A stretch of DNA of 64,000 bases from Bacteroidota bacterium (GTDB taxonomy: Bacteria > Bacteroidota > Bacteroidia > Chitinophagales > Saprospiraceae), in the NCBI GenBank assembly GCA_029781865.1, contig JAKOVW010000091.1:1-64000 (forward strand), given 5' to 3'. Made by a program: the position numbers and the translations under genes. Positions 46,531 to 56,400 of this stretch are shown piece by piece (the stretch's first letter is position 1; every line of letters begins with the position of its first letter). Below the pieces are notes generated by a model. The model was not told the DNA's origin and made no database searches. It saw only the letters and a list, made by a program, of their open reading frames with translations.

Positions 46531-47898
46531 ATGCCTCATATCGCAATTATTGGCAATGGAATTGCAGGAATTACCGCTGCACGATTCATCAGAAAATTGT
46601 CTGCAAGCCTTCCTGAGCACCAAATTTCCGTGATTTCTTCGGAGTCGGAATTCTTCTTTTCACGGACTGCATTAATGTACGTCTATATGGGACATATGCG
46701 CTGGAAGGACATTCAGCCTTATGAAACCGGCTTCTGGGAAAAGAATAGAATAAATTTGATTTACAATACCGTCCAGGAGATTGATTTCAAAGAAAAACGA
46801 TTGAAATTCAACCAGGATCCTCCTTTATCATACGACAAGCTGATTCTTGCAACAGGATCCAAATCAAATACTTTTGACTTGCCTGGTCGGCACCTGGCCG
46901 GAGTCACCGGACTCTATTCAAAACAAGATCTTGAACGAATTGAATCATTAAGTCCCAAAATAAAAAAAGCCGTTATAACCGGAGGTGGATTAATCGGAAT
47001 AGAACTAGCAGAAATGTTTCATTCCAGGAATATTCCTGTCACCATGCTGGTCAGGGAAACCGATTACTGGAGCAGTGTCCTTCCACCTGAAGAAGCTAAA
47101 ATGATCTCCGGACATATCAGAGAACATCATATTGATTTGAAGCTGGAGACGCAGTTAAAATCAATAACTGATGATGGTCAGGGAAGTGTTGCTGGTATAA
47201 TCACTGACCGAAATGAAGAAATTGCCTGCGAGTTTGTTGGATTGACAATTGGCGTACGTCCGAATATCGATTTTCTCAGATCAGGTCCGCTGGAATGCGA
47301 TAAAGGCATCCTGGTGAATGAATATCTTGAGACTAATATTCCTGATGTTTATGCGATTGGCGATTGTGCGCAAATCAGAACGCCAAACAGCGGAAGAAAA
47401 AATATTGAAGCCGTTTGGTATACCGGACGAATAATGGGAGAAACTGTGGCTCATACGCTATGCCGTCGAAAGACTATGTATAATCCTGGTATTTGGTATA
47501 ATTCTGCAAAGTTTTTTGACATCGAATACCAGGTTTACGGTTTGGTTCCCGCTCAGATCAAATCGCCATTAAATAGTTTTTACTGGGAAGATCCCAATGG
47601 AAAAAAAAGTGTACGCTTGATTTATGACGATGAGTCGCGCATCATCAAAGGTTTTAACCTGATGGGCATTCGTTTCAGACACGAAGTATGCGAGCGTTGG
47701 ATCCAACTGGAAACAAAACTGGATGAAGTCATCGCAAATATCCGCCTGGCTTTTTTTGATCCTGAATTTTTTAAAGATATCGCGCCGGAATTAATACAAC
47801 AATACAATCGCGAACAGGGTAAAAACATTGCACTGCGTTCCACCAATTCTTTAAATGCAGTTTTGCAATTTTTTAAACAATCAAAATCAAACACATGA
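46531..47898 (+). CDS. NAD(P)/FAD-dependent oxidoreductase
   Basis: Pyridine-nucleotide-disulphide-oxidoreductase fold, 455 residues. An N-terminal FAD site (IAIIGNGIAGITAARFI), the ATG motif (YDKLILATGSKS), an NAD(P) site (AVITGGGLIGIELAEMF) and a second FAD motif (IPDVYAIGDCAQI) are all seen. No redox-active CxxC is present, so it resembles ferredoxin/rubredoxin reductase or nitrite reductase flavoprotein modules. A long C-terminal part (about 330-455) is specific to this subfamily. Its stop overlaps the ATG of the next gene (ATGA), and the partner carries ferredoxin domains, so electron transfer between NAD(P)H and the partner is likely. The final acceptor is not known. Confidence 0.88.
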   Translation: MPHIAIIGNGIAGITAARFIRKLSASLPEHQISVISSESEFFFSRTALMYVYMGHMRWKDIQPYETGFWEKNRINLIYNTVQEIDFKEKRLKFNQDPPLSYDKLILATGSKSNTFDLPGRHLAGVTGLYSKQDLERIESLSPKIKKAVITGGGLIGIELAEMFHSRNIPVTMLVRETDYWSSVLPPEEAKMISGHIREHHIDLKLETQLKSITDDGQGSVAGIITDRNEEIACEFVGLTIGVRPNIDFLRSGPLECDKGILVNEYLETNIPDVYAIGDCAQIRTPNSGRKNIEAVWYTGRIMGETVAHTLCRRKTMYNPGIWYNSAKFFDIEYQVYGLVPAQIKSPLNSFYWEDPNGKKSVRLIYDDESRIIKGFNLMGIRFRHEVCERWIQLETKLDEVIANIRLAFFDPEFFKDIAPELIQQYNREQGKNIALRSTNSLNAVLQFFKQSKSNT

Positions 47899-49241
47899 AA
47901 TCAATTCAAAATAATTTAACCCCTCCAATTTATTCTTCACGCTTATACTATTTTATGTTTGCGGGGTTCATGGGTTTGCTGATCCTTTTACTTAGCACCT
48001 TACATGTTATTACACCGGGAGCATTGTGGCTGGTCATCAGTCTGGGTTTAATAAGTGCAGGAGTGATACGGTTTTCATGGGAACTTTATTCGACGAGGCC
48101 GGAAGGAATTAAAAACAATGGAGTTTGGTTTGAAGCAATCAGTTCGAGAAAATACGCAGCCTGGATTTTAGCTATTGTGTTGACTTCATTTTATTGTTTA
48201 TTGTATTGGTGGCCGGAGTATCTGGGATTTTCAGAAAAAGGAAATCACGGACTCATTGCTTTGTTTGATCCGTTGAGTTACCTCTTAAAAAATCAGGCCG
48301 CCAGTCAATGGTTTGTGTATGGTGTATTATACACCCTTGCAATTTTATTATTTGGCATTAAGTTCATTTGGAAATACAGGCATAATAGATATCAGCTTGT
48401 ACGCACCGTCTCGGTAGTATTTTTTCAGCTTGCATTTGCATTTCTGTTGCCGGAGTTTATGCTACGCATGAATCTGCCTTATAATGACTTTAAAAACATG
48501 TGGCCACTGAATTATTATTTTTTTGATGGCTGGCATCTTCAGGAGTTGATGAATCATGGGCGTATCGGATGGTTTATGTTGCTTTTTGGAGTAATGATGA
48601 TTATACTGATTTCTCCTGTACTGACCTATTTCTATGGCAAACGATGGTATTGTTCTTGGGTATGCGGTTGCGGCGGATTAGCAGAAACGGCAGGAGATTC
48701 ATTCCGACATTTATCTGACAAGTCACTGCGCGCCTGGAAGATTGAGCGCTTCTTAATTTACACAGTATTGTTGTTTGCAATCATCATGACTGCCGGTATT
48801 TTGTATACCTATAAAACCGGACAATCCAGTTTGCTGGGCTTATCCACAGCTTCTATGAGATCGGTGTATGGATTTGTCATTGGATCTATGTTTTCAGGTG
48901 TAATCGGCGTTGGATTTTATCCGTTAATGGGCACAAGAGTCTGGTGCAGATTTGGTTGTCCTATGGCTGCAATTCTTGGAATTCAGCAACGATTGTTTTC
49001 ACGATTCCGAATAACCACGAATGGTGGACAATGTATATCCTGCGGCAATTGTTCGACCTATTGCGAAATGGGAATTGATGTAAGAGCCTATGCCCAAAGA
49101 GGACAAAACATCGTGCGTGCATCCTGTGTAGGCTGCGGAATTTGTGCAGCTGTCTGTCCCAGAGGAGTTCTGAAACTGGAAAACGGATCCGTCGATTTAC
49201 ATGAACGCACCAATTTGATCCGGAATGAACGCATTGGATAA
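47895..49241 (+). CDS. membrane polyferredoxin (NapH/NosR-like, 4Fe-4S)
   Basis: 448 residues with about eight hydrophobic segments and a C-terminal ferredoxin region. The membrane part carries WVCGCGG and CRFGCPMAA, the paired Cys motifs of the NapH/NosR/CcoG-type family (the first is degenerate). The C-terminus has two [4Fe-4S] motifs, CISCGNCSTYCEMG and CVGCGICAAVCP. It is translationally coupled to the upstream flavoprotein. Proteins of this family pass electrons from the cytoplasm or quinol pool to periplasmic oxidoreductases. No such partner (nos, nap or cco) is in the window. Confidence 0.85.
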   Translation: MKSIQNNLTPPIYSSRLYYFMFAGFMGLLILLLSTLHVITPGALWLVISLGLISAGVIRFSWELYSTRPEGIKNNGVWFEAISSRKYAAWILAIVLTSFYCLLYWWPEYLGFSEKGNHGLIALFDPLSYLLKNQAASQWFVYGVLYTLAILLFGIKFIWKYRHNRYQLVRTVSVVFFQLAFAFLLPEFMLRMNLPYNDFKNMWPLNYYFFDGWHLQELMNHGRIGWFMLLFGVMMIILISPVLTYFYGKRWYCSWVCGCGGLAETAGDSFRHLSDKSLRAWKIERFLIYTVLLFAIIMTAGILYTYKTGQSSLLGLSTASMRSVYGFVIGSMFSGVIGVGFYPLMGTRVWCRFGCPMAAILGIQQRLFSRFRITTNGGQCISCGNCSTYCEMGIDVRAYAQRGQNIVRASCVGCGICAAVCPRGVLKLENGSVDLHERTNLIRNERIG

Positions 49242-49363
49242 GAAGTCATTTTAACTTCAGTATTGGTTTCCATTATCAACTATTTCAACCTGGTTGCTGG
49301 TTGCTTGTTATTTGTTGTTGAAATTAATCATAAAACACAGACATATAATTTAAGCAAATTATT

Positions 49364-49909
49364 TTACTCTCCGATTTTATGTCCTTTTATCACCTGTGAA
49401 TTTCGTTGTACTGAACTCATGTGTTGCAAATCAACCAACAAACAGGCAAATGCAGATTCTGATGTTGTATACCAGCTTGCGTCCTGATAAGTAACCGTCC
49501 CGGAATTCCGGTTCCATTCCTTTCCCAGTAAAACATAGCGGTTTCCGTATTTTGGATTTGGACCAAACATCAGATACTTGGCAGGTTCGGATTGTTCAAA
49601 ACTAATAGCAAAGCGTTGTTCTTTTGGTGAAAACAAGTAAACACAAGGCGTTCCTCTTTTAAAAATCAATTCTTCAATTTTCTCACCATCAATGGTTTTG
49701 ATCTTGCCATTTTGTATTTGTGTTTCACCTTCACTGGCTTTTCTTCTCAAAACAATATCATCGGATAAATAAAACTGGATTTGCTTTAAATCATCCGGAT
49801 TCCACTTATAATCATCGTAGAGTTTTTGCGTAAATGGAGTTAAGGTTGGACTGCAGGACGTTAATAGGGCCATCAGACCAAAAGCGAGGATTGCATTCAA
49901 ATAATTCAT
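49364..49909 (-). CDS. lipoprotein of unknown function, 181 aa
   Basis: Signal peptide with a clear lipobox (LLTSC, Cys at residue 19), so the mature protein is lipid-anchored. The rest is an uncharacterised beta-rich domain (FTQKLYDDYKWNPDDLKQIQFYLS, GEKIEELIFKRGTPCVYL). It lies convergent to the polyferredoxin gene. No family assignment is possible from reading alone. Confidence 0.82.
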   Translation of the reverse strand: MNYLNAILAFGLMALLTSCSPTLTPFTQKLYDDYKWNPDDLKQIQFYLSDDIVLRRKASEGETQIQNGKIKTIDGEKIEELIFKRGTPCVYLFSPKEQRFAISFEQSEPAKYLMFGPNPKYGNRYVLLGKEWNRNSGTVTYQDASWYTTSESAFACLLVDLQHMSSVQRNSQVIKGHKIGE

Positions 49910-50012
49910 ATCACTTTATTTTTGCTCAAGGTAAATGAAATGAATCTTAGACCCGGAAACTTTAAAACAATTTAACCAGGGAGCAAACTTTTTTTTACTT
50001 TTTTTAACTAAC
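49910..50012. other. short intergenic region
   Basis: AT-rich spacer with a T-run, upstream of the lipoprotein gene and next to the repeat tract. No gene is seen. Confidence 0.5.
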
Positions 50013-50250
50013 GGGGAGAGAGGAGAGAAGTTAGGAGTTAGAAGTGATGAGTGATGAGTTAGGAGTTAGGAGTTAGGAGCTAGGAGCTAGGAACTATGAA
50101 CTAAGAGTGATGAGTTAGAAGTTAGGAGTTAGGAGTTAGGAGCTAGGAACTAAGAGTGAGGAGTTAGGAATGATGAGTGATGAGCTAGGAATTAGGAGCT
50201 AGGAACTATGAACTAAGAGTGATGAGTTAGAAGTGAGGAGTTAGGAGCTA
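50013..50250. repeat. degenerate GAGTTAGGAG tandem repeat tract
   Basis: About 240 bp built of imperfect 7-10 bp units (GTTAGGA, GCTAGGA, GTGATGA, GAACTATGAA). It runs up to and includes the stop codon of tadA (CTA at 50248-50250 is part of TTAGGAGCTA). It is purine-rich on this strand and has no spacers, so it is not a CRISPR. Confidence 0.85.
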
Positions 50251-50703
50251 CTGTTTGATTTTTCTTTTTTCTTTGAAAAAATGGCTGAGCAATTCACTGC
50301 ATTCGTTTCGCATGAGTCCAAATTCTACTTTGGTTTTAGGATGAAGCATACTGTTGCCATAACGCATATACCCCATTTTTTCATCTTCGGCAGCATATAC
50401 CAGTTTACTCAATTGAGCCCATCGCAGTGCTGCTGCACACATCGGGCATGGCTCGAGTGTAACAAACAGGGTGCAATCTTTTAAATACTTGCTATTCAGA
50501 AATTGAGATGCTGCAGTGATCGCCAGAATTTCTGCGTGTGCTGTAACGTCATTGAGTAATTCAGTTTGATTGTGGGTTTTTGCCAATAATTGTTGTTTGT
50601 GAACCAATACGGCTCCAATAGGAATTTCTCCATTTGCAGCCGCCTTCCTGGCTTCTTCAAAAGCCATCATCATAAAATATTCATCACTGAAAACTTTGAT
50701 CAT
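50248..50703 (-). CDS. tadA: tRNA-specific adenosine deaminase (A34 to I)
   Basis: Zinc deaminase converting wobble adenosine to inosine in tRNA-Arg. The motif VTAHAEILAI (zinc His and catalytic Glu) and LEPCPMCAAAL (zinc cysteines) are intact. From the ATG at 50703 (MIKVFSDEYFMMMAFEEARKAA) the protein is 151 residues, the usual length. The frame is open to an upstream ATG at 50868, but that 55-residue extension does not resemble the family. The stop codon lies inside the tandem repeat tract. Confidence 0.92.
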   Translation of the reverse strand: MIKVFSDEYFMMMAFEEARKAAANGEIPIGAVLVHKQQLLAKTHNQTELLNDVTAHAEILAITAASQFLNSKYLKDCTLFVTLEPCPMCAAALRWAQLSKLVYAAEDEKMGYMRYGNSMLHPKTKVEFGLMRNECSELLSHFFKEKRKIKQ

Positions 50704-51083
50704 CCGGTCAAAGGTAATTATTGATGTTGATTCACCTAAAGCTTGTATGTCAGAGTTATAATGCAAGGATTGAATCTTTCCATCCGTACGTTCAGATGGA
50801 TCCAGCCGGAGGTGACCTTTTTTAAATAAGACCTCATTCCTTACTGGAATTAGCCTTAAATGATTCAAGAAATTTCAGGTGTCAACAACGCAAGAAAAGC
50901 CTTTATTCGCTATGATTCTAAAACACCATAGAATGCAGTAGATAAACCCGTACACCATTTTAATATTCAGATCAAATTTTAACGGCACTTTGATCAAATA
51001 TCATTCTAACTTATTGAAATATAATCATTTAACAAAAATAGATTATTTTCTTCAAGGGTCTACAGCCAACAAGCTATAATCCA
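50704..51083. other. intergenic region between tadA and guaB
   Basis: About 380 bp between divergent genes. The left part is an open continuation of the tadA frame up to 50868. The rest is AT-rich with no ORF or hairpin. The promoter box for guaB lies at its right end. Confidence 0.5.
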
Positions 51084-51091
51084 TATCTTTG
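51084..51091 (+). promoter_or_regulatory. guaB -7 box (TATCTTTG)
   Basis: Exact TAnnTTTG match only three bases before the guaB ATG (51095). If it is used, transcription would begin at or very near the start codon, giving a leaderless message. Confidence 0.5.
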
Positions 51092-51094
51092 CAC

Positions 51095-52576
51095 ATGGAA
51101 ACACATTTTTTTTCTGCCCAATTTCCTGTTCAGGAAGCCCTCACTTTTGATGATGTTTTACTGGTGCCTTCATACTCTGAGGTATTGCCAAGGGAAACAG
51201 ATATAAGTACACAACTGACCACAGATATTCGCATCAACGTGCCCATCCTATCCGCAGCAATGGATACAGTTACTGAAAAAGATCTTGCAATCTCTATGGC
51301 CCGGGTTGGTGGACTTGGTTTTATACACAAGAATATGAGCATCGAGCACCAGGCTCACCAGGTGCGCAGTGTAAAGCGATCTGAAAGTGGAATGATCATA
51401 GATCCGGTTACCCTGAACAAAGATGCCAAAGTAAAGGATGCCCTCCTGCTGATGTCACAACATCGCATTGGTGGAATTCCGGTTATTGATCCCAATCATA
51501 AATTAGTCGGGATACTCACTAACCGGGATTTGAGATTTGAATCTCATCCCGACCGACCAGTTAAAGAAATCATGACCAAGGATAAGCTGATTACCGCTCC
51601 TGCCGGAACTACCCTTGAACAGGCAAAGTCCATACTCCAGAAATACAAAATCGAAAAACTTCCAGTGGTTAAAAAGGATGGTACCCTGATCGGATTGATC
51701 ACCTATAAAGACATTATGAAATTGGAAAATTTTCCGTTTTCCTGCAAGGATAACCTGGGCCGATTAGTCGTAGGTGCTGCCGTGGGTATCGCCTCGGATA
51801 CAATGGATCGGATCGAAGCCCTCGTGCAGGTTGATGTAGATGTATTGTGCATTGACACTGCTCACGGACATTCTCAGGGAGTGATCAATATGATCAAGCA
51901 AGTGCGGAAGAAGTATAAAAATTTACAATTGATCGGTGGAAACATTGCCACAGGCGAAGCTGCACTGGATCTTGCAGCAGCCGGCGTAAATGCGGTAAAA
52001 GTAGGTGTGGGACCAGGTAGCATTTGCACCACACGTGTTGTCGCAGGTGTTGGCGTTCCGCAGTTGACTGCTATTGCACTTGCTGCCAAGGCACTGGAGA
52101 AAAAAGGAATACCCGTTATTGGCGATGGGGGAATAAGATATACCGGTGATATTCCAAAAGCCATTGCAGCAGGTGCAAGTTCCGTTATGGCCGGATCCTT
52201 ATTTGCAGGCACTGAAGAAGCGCCGGGAGAAACGATCATATTTGATGGCCGAAAATTCAAAGTCTACAGAGGAATGGGTTCATTAGGCGCAATGCAACAT
52301 GGTAGCAAGGACAGATATTTTCAGGATGTCGAAGATGATATTAAAAAACTGGTTCCTGAAGGAATTGAAGGCCGGGTTCCTTATAAAGGCCTGGTATCAG
52401 AAGTCATGGTCCAATATATTGGAGGCCTTCGTGCCAGTATGGGTTATGTCGGCGCAAAAAATATCAAAGCGATGCAAAAAGCGAAATTGGTAAGAATCAC
52501 CAATAGCGGACTGACAGAATCGCATCCGCATAATATTACTATTACCAAAGAATCGCCGAACTATACGAGAAGGTAA
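51095..52576 (+). CDS. guaB: inosine-5'-monophosphate dehydrogenase
   Basis: Oxidises IMP to XMP with NAD+, the committed step of GMP synthesis. The TIM barrel is interrupted by two CBS domains (about 95-215, ending [21 protein letters not shown]). The active-site loop [17 protein letters not shown] with the catalytic Cys, and the phosphate/flap segments ([23 protein letters not shown]), are intact. The ATG at 51095 gives 493 residues; the earlier TTG at 51089 is not needed. Confidence 0.97.
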   Translation: METHFFSAQFPVQEALTFDDVLLVPSYSEVLPRETDISTQLTTDIRINVPILSAAMDTVTEKDLAISMARVGGLGFIHKNMSIEHQAHQVRSVKRSESGMIIDPVTLNKDAKVKDALLLMSQHRIGGIPVIDPNHKLVGILTNRDLRFESHPDRPVKEIMTKDKLITAPAGTTLEQAKSILQKYKIEKLPVVKKDGTLIGLITYKDIMKLENFPFSCKDNLGRLVVGAAVGIASDTMDRIEALVQVDVDVLCIDTAHGHSQGVINMIKQVRKKYKNLQLIGGNIATGEAALDLAAAGVNAVKVGVGPGSICTTRVVAGVGVPQLTAIALAAKALEKKGIPVIGDGGIRYTGDIPKAIAAGASSVMAGSLFAGTEEAPGETIIFDGRKFKVYRGMGSLGAMQHGSKDRYFQDVEDDIKKLVPEGIEGRVPYKGLVSEVMVQYIGGLRASMGYVGAKNIKAMQKAKLVRITNSGLTESHPHNITITKESPNYTRR

Positions 52577-52756
52577 ATGATATCCAAGTACCAGCTCAGC
52601 TCATTATTTCATTAGGATTCTTCAATCACAAAAAGACTTTTTGATTTTCAGGTAATCAATGATTGAGCATGAAAATTTTTAAAAACAGTTTTTACTGCAT
52701 ATTGACCCTAACTCTTTTTGTACAATTAAATCATCTTTGTACATAAATCAATCTTA

Positions 52757-54400
52757 ATGCAGAGCTTTCATATCTGGCAATTCATCGCAGGCATAGCTGT
52801 ATTCATATATGCGATGTCTATGATTGAAAATTCCTTAAAGAATCTCGCAGGTCGCTCTTTCAAAAAATACCTGCAAAAACAATCCAAACGGAAATTCAAG
52901 ATGATGCTGTCAAGCACCATTGTAACTGCCTTTTTACAAAGTAGTTCAGTGGTTTTGCTGATGGTCTTGTCTTTTGTTGGAGCTGGCTTGCTTAATCTCC
53001 GCGGAGCACTGGCTGCCGTGCTTGGTTCAAATCTGGGCACGACTCTGGATAGTTGGGTGATAGCACTGATTGGATTCAAAATTGATTTTAGTGCTATCTC
53101 CTACCCTGTTCTCGCAATTTCCTTAATCGGACTTCTTCTATCCGGCAAAAACACGAAGCTCTATCAGCTGACTCAATTCTTCATTGGTTTTGCTTTCATC
53201 TTTATTTCGCTGGAGTGGCTTAAAAGCAGTGTCGATAAAACAATCGAATCCGATCTACTCGGTTTGAGTCATTTGCCTTATCTCGCTTTTTTACCGATTG
53301 GATTTTTAATTACCGCGATTATTCAATCCAGTTCGGTGACTATAGCCATAACATTAACCAGCTTGTACAATCATTTAATTCCATTTGAAAGTGCTGCTGC
53401 GATTGTGATTGGATCTGAATTAGGAACTACAGTAAAATTTTTATTAGGTTCAATTGGCGGAATTTCAGATAAAAAACGCGTTGCCTGGGGTAATTTTATT
53501 TTGAATCTGGTCACCTTAATTCTGGCTGCCCTCTTTTTATTTCCACTGATTTATCTCATTCAAAATATATTTTATATTCAGGATCCGATGATTGCCCTGG
53601 TCGTATTTCAAACCAGCATCAATTTGTTGTCTATCCTGTTGTTCTTTCCATTCCTGGGCGTACTTGCCAATTTCCTCGAACGACGGTTTAAAGATGATTC
53701 TGCAAATCAACTTACCCTGTTCATTCGCAAAGCAGATCCTGCCCTACCCGGCGATCCGCTGGAGCTTGCTGAAAAAGAAACCATTCACCTGATGAATGAA
53801 ACCATTGAATTAAACAGGGAAATACTGGGCATTCACAAAGAAAAAAAAGAAGGCTGGATTCAAAATCTCAAAAAATTTGCATCCGATTCAACTTCATATG
53901 CTTTAAATTATGGAAAAATAAAAATGCTTCATGGCGAAATTCTCGAATACATTACCGAATTTCCAAAATCTGAACTGTCGGAAACTGAAATGGTGCGCAT
54001 CGGTAAGTTGGTACATATCAACCGCCACATTCTCAGATCCGCCAAAAACATAAAAGATATTATCCATAACCTGGAGGAATTTGAATCCACCGCCAATGAT
54101 TATCTGTTTAATCTGTTACTCAATATTAAATCAAAGCAAAAAAAATTTTACGGCTTATTCCAGACTCATTTGAATGAGACTACTGCATTAAATCCGGATA
54201 CTATTGATCATTTAATGACAAACAACCGCAAACAATATGATGCGCTGATTTCGGAAATGCTTCAATTCTTAAAAGAAAATAAGATCAAGGAACTGGATTC
54301 CTCAAATCTCATTAATGTCTTCAGAGAAATGTATTCTTCCAATAAAGCATTGATACAGGCGCTTGGCGATATACATGATATCGACTTAGAAGATTCATGA
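52757..54400 (+). CDS. Na/Pi cotransporter family protein with PhoU-like C-terminus
   Basis: 547 residues. The membrane part (about 1-315) holds two inverted QSSS repeats (FLQSSSVVLLMVLSF ... GSNLGTTLDSW and IIQSSSVTIAITL ... GSELGTTVKFL), the hallmark of the NptA/SLC34-like family. The C-terminal part (about 340-540) is helical and looks PhoU-like. It probably takes up phosphate with sodium and senses its own load through the tail; the substrate is by family. It is convergent with the AI-2E family gene. Confidence 0.9.
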   Translation: MQSFHIWQFIAGIAVFIYAMSMIENSLKNLAGRSFKKYLQKQSKRKFKMMLSSTIVTAFLQSSSVVLLMVLSFVGAGLLNLRGALAAVLGSNLGTTLDSWVIALIGFKIDFSAISYPVLAISLIGLLLSGKNTKLYQLTQFFIGFAFIFISLEWLKSSVDKTIESDLLGLSHLPYLAFLPIGFLITAIIQSSSVTIAITLTSLYNHLIPFESAAAIVIGSELGTTVKFLLGSIGGISDKKRVAWGNFILNLVTLILAALFLFPLIYLIQNIFYIQDPMIALVVFQTSINLLSILLFFPFLGVLANFLERRFKDDSANQLTLFIRKADPALPGDPLELAEKETIHLMNETIELNREILGIHKEKKEGWIQNLKKFASDSTSYALNYGKIKMLHGEILEYITEFPKSELSETEMVRIGKLVHINRHILRSAKNIKDIIHNLEEFESTANDYLFNLLLNIKSKQKKFYGLFQTHLNETTALNPDTIDHLMTNNRKQYDALISEMLQFLKENKIKELDSSNLINVFREMYSSNKALIQALGDIHDIDLEDS

Positions 54401-54440
54401 AAATAAGCCCTGATGAATCAACAGGTAAGGTCTAAAGAAG

Positions 54441-55481
54441 TTACTTAGAATCCGGATCCGTGCCAAGAAACAAGGACAGTGATTTTAATTCGGGCACGCG
54501 GTCTGCAATCAATTTCAAAATCGCCACAAAAGGCACAAATAAAATCATTCCTGCGGCTCCCCATAAAATTCCACCCAGAATAATTGCAAGAATGGTAACC
54601 AGCGTGTTAATCTTTAAGCGGCTACCGACGGCAAACGGAAAAATAAAGTTTCCTTCCAGATATTGTACAAATCCAAACACCATTACTACACCTAAAGGAT
54701 ACCAATACGAATCATAGGTAATCCAGGCGATGGTGATGGGAAGTAATGAAGCAGTTATTATCCCTACATAAGGAATAAATGTTAAAACAGAAGCAATAAA
54801 TCCAAATAAAAACGGATGCGGAATGCCCAGAATCAGTAAGCCGATACTATTCAGGCAACCGACAATAATATAAACGATAGAAACTCCTTTGACAAAATTA
54901 TAATACGTGTGTACTGTCTCCTGAATGATTTCCTGTATCATCGTTTTTTTCCCATCTTCAAATAAACTATACAGTACGGTCACATAATTTTTTCTGTTGA
55001 ATAAAATAAGTGCTGTAAAAAACGGAACCATTATAGCGAATGCCAAAGCACTTAAGGATGAGAAGGCAAAGTTCCTGATGATCGGATAAATTCCAGAAGT
55101 GGAGTTGCTAAAAAAATCATCGAATAGCTGAATTTGTTTATCCTTATCCATGCCGAAATTTTGCTGAATATAGACGGACAATTCAGCAATGGCGTGCATC
55201 AGCTTGTTTTTAAATTCAGGCCACTCTACGGAAAATGAAAATAACTGTTGCAGGAATAATCCAATAACACCTGTAATTAAAACACTAAGCATAACCAAAC
55301 AAAAAATAATCGCCATAGCCCGGCTCCATTTATGCTGTTCCAGCCATACACAAACCGGGTATAAAAGAAAACTAAGCAGTATGGCGAAACTCAATGGTAT
55401 AAATAGAGTTTGCCCGAAATACAGGATGAACAGGATTCCAATCAGACTTAAAATGATATTGCTTGTTTTGCTTAATTGCAC
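54441..55481 (-). CDS. AI-2E family transporter (permease)
   Basis: 346 residues with about eight hydrophobic segments in the family pattern (FIPLSFAILLSFLLYPV, FGFIASVLTFIPYVGIITASLLP, ILGGILWGAAGMILFVPFVAILK). The start is a GTG at 55481, because no ATG lies upstream before the TAA. Members export autoinducer-2 or act as Na+/H+ antiporters; the substrate here is unknown. Confidence 0.9.
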   Translation of the reverse strand: MQLSKTSNIILSLIGILFILYFGQTLFIPLSFAILLSFLLYPVCVWLEQHKWSRAMAIIFCLVMLSVLITGVIGLFLQQLFSFSVEWPEFKNKLMHAIAELSVYIQQNFGMDKDKQIQLFDDFFSNSTSGIYPIIRNFAFSSLSALAFAIMVPFFTALILFNRKNYVTVLYSLFEDGKKTMIQEIIQETVHTYYNFVKGVSIVYIIVGCLNSIGLLILGIPHPFLFGFIASVLTFIPYVGIITASLLPITIAWITYDSYWYPLGVVMVFGFVQYLEGNFIFPFAVGSRLKINTLVTILAIILGGILWGAAGMILFVPFVAILKLIADRVPELKSLSLFLGTDPDSK

Positions 55482-55569
55482 AGGTAAGTTGAATAATAAA
55501 TTTACTACATGAAAATGTTATCCTTATTCATAAATGAAAAATTTCTTTCCATCTCCACTTAGTTATAAA

Positions 55570-55956
55570 TTAATCCTCATCAGCTTGCTCGAATAATGCA
55601 CAGCATGCGCCAGCAGGATCTTTAATCACCGCATAAAAAGATCCGTTTCCATACGATTTAGGACCGGATATGATTTCTCCGCCTTTTTCTTTGAGCTTTT
55701 CCAAACTTGCATTCAAATCGGCAACATAAAAGTAAATCAACCACATGGATGGTAAATTCTTGTTTTCTCCTTTTGCGTGGCAAATTCCTGCTTTTGTCAG
55801 ACCATCATCCGGAGAATTCATACAGAAATCATCATAGCCACCCATGTCAATTCCTGAGAACGTATAACCAACAACAGATGAATAAAAATCTCTGATTTCC
55901 GAAGCGTTTTCTACACTCAAATCAGCCCAGCCAAATGAACCTACAGGTGCTTTCAT
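55570..55956 (-). CDS. VOC family (glyoxalase-like) protein
   Basis: 128 residues from the ATG at 55956 (MKAPVGSFGWADLSVEN); the preceding TTG start is not needed. The single betaalphabetabetabeta unit is visible (FYSSVVGYTFSG, LWLIYFYVADLNASLEKLKEKGGEIISGPKSYGN, AVIKDPAGACCALFEQ). The usual VOC metal ligands are not all obvious. The activity cannot be named. Confidence 0.85.
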   Translation of the reverse strand: MKAPVGSFGWADLSVENASEIRDFYSSVVGYTFSGIDMGGYDDFCMNSPDDGLTKAGICHAKGENKNLPSMWLIYFYVADLNASLEKLKEKGGEIISGPKSYGNGSFYAVIKDPAGACCALFEQADED

Positions 55957-56054
55957 CAGCAATTATTGCTTTGTTAATCCGCGAACAGTATCCATAAATT
56001 TAGATCAGCCAATATCAGATTATTTCACTCATACCCTTAGTATGACATACTGTT

Positions 56055-56141
56055 TGGTGCCGAAGGAGGGACTCGAACCCTCATGTCCTCGCGAACACAC
56101 GCCCCTGAAACGTGCGTGTCTACCAATTTCACCACTTCGGC
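56055..56141 (-). tRNA. tRNA-Leu (anticodon CAG)
   Basis: Class II tRNA of 87 nt with an encoded CCA end. The acceptor arm GCCGAAG pairs with CTTCGGC. The anticodon stem CACGT/GCGTG closes a 7-base loop TTCAGGG, so the anticodon is CAG (Leu, CUG). A long variable arm (TGTTCGCGAGGACA) is present, and the T arm GAGGGTTCGAGTCCCTC is canonical. Confidence 0.97.
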
Positions 56142-56372
56142 AAGGCAGCAAAATTAAGGTTTTTGAATGATTTATAACGGGAATATTACAGAACAAAGAG
56201 AACCGGACTTCCGGTGATTTATCTTATGCAGACTATCCGACCACAATTCGAATTTTAAAACTCCTTATTGCCAGATTCAATTATCCAAAAAATCTGAAAT
56301 TTTCTCATGTCATTGTTGAAAACACTTTAGGCAAGCTAATATATTAAAATCCTTCATATGAGGCTTGTACCC
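56142..56372. other. intergenic region upstream of metG
   Basis: About 230 bp between the leftward tRNA gene and metG. No ORF is seen; the metG promoter box lies at 56373-56380. Confidence 0.5.
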
Positions 56373-56380
56373 TATATTTG
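56373..56380 (+). promoter_or_regulatory. metG -7 box (TATATTTG)
   Basis: Exact TAnnTTTG match 20 bp upstream of the ATG at 56401. It supports that ATG as the start, because the longer frame from 56365 would begin before the promoter. Confidence 0.55.
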
Positions 56381-56400
56381 CAAGGAATTTTACATACCCG

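Noticed and set aside
50013-50250. Possible CRISPR array
   Set aside because: Units are imperfect and only 7-10 bp long with no unique spacers, and no cas genes are near.
50704-50868. 55-residue N-terminal extension of TadA
   Set aside because: The family starts near the ATG at 50703, and the extension has no similarity to a known domain.
52629-52643. CAAAAAG-A-CTTTTTG inverted repeat after guaB
   Set aside because: The loop would be one base and the stem only A/T-rich, so it is not a credible terminator.
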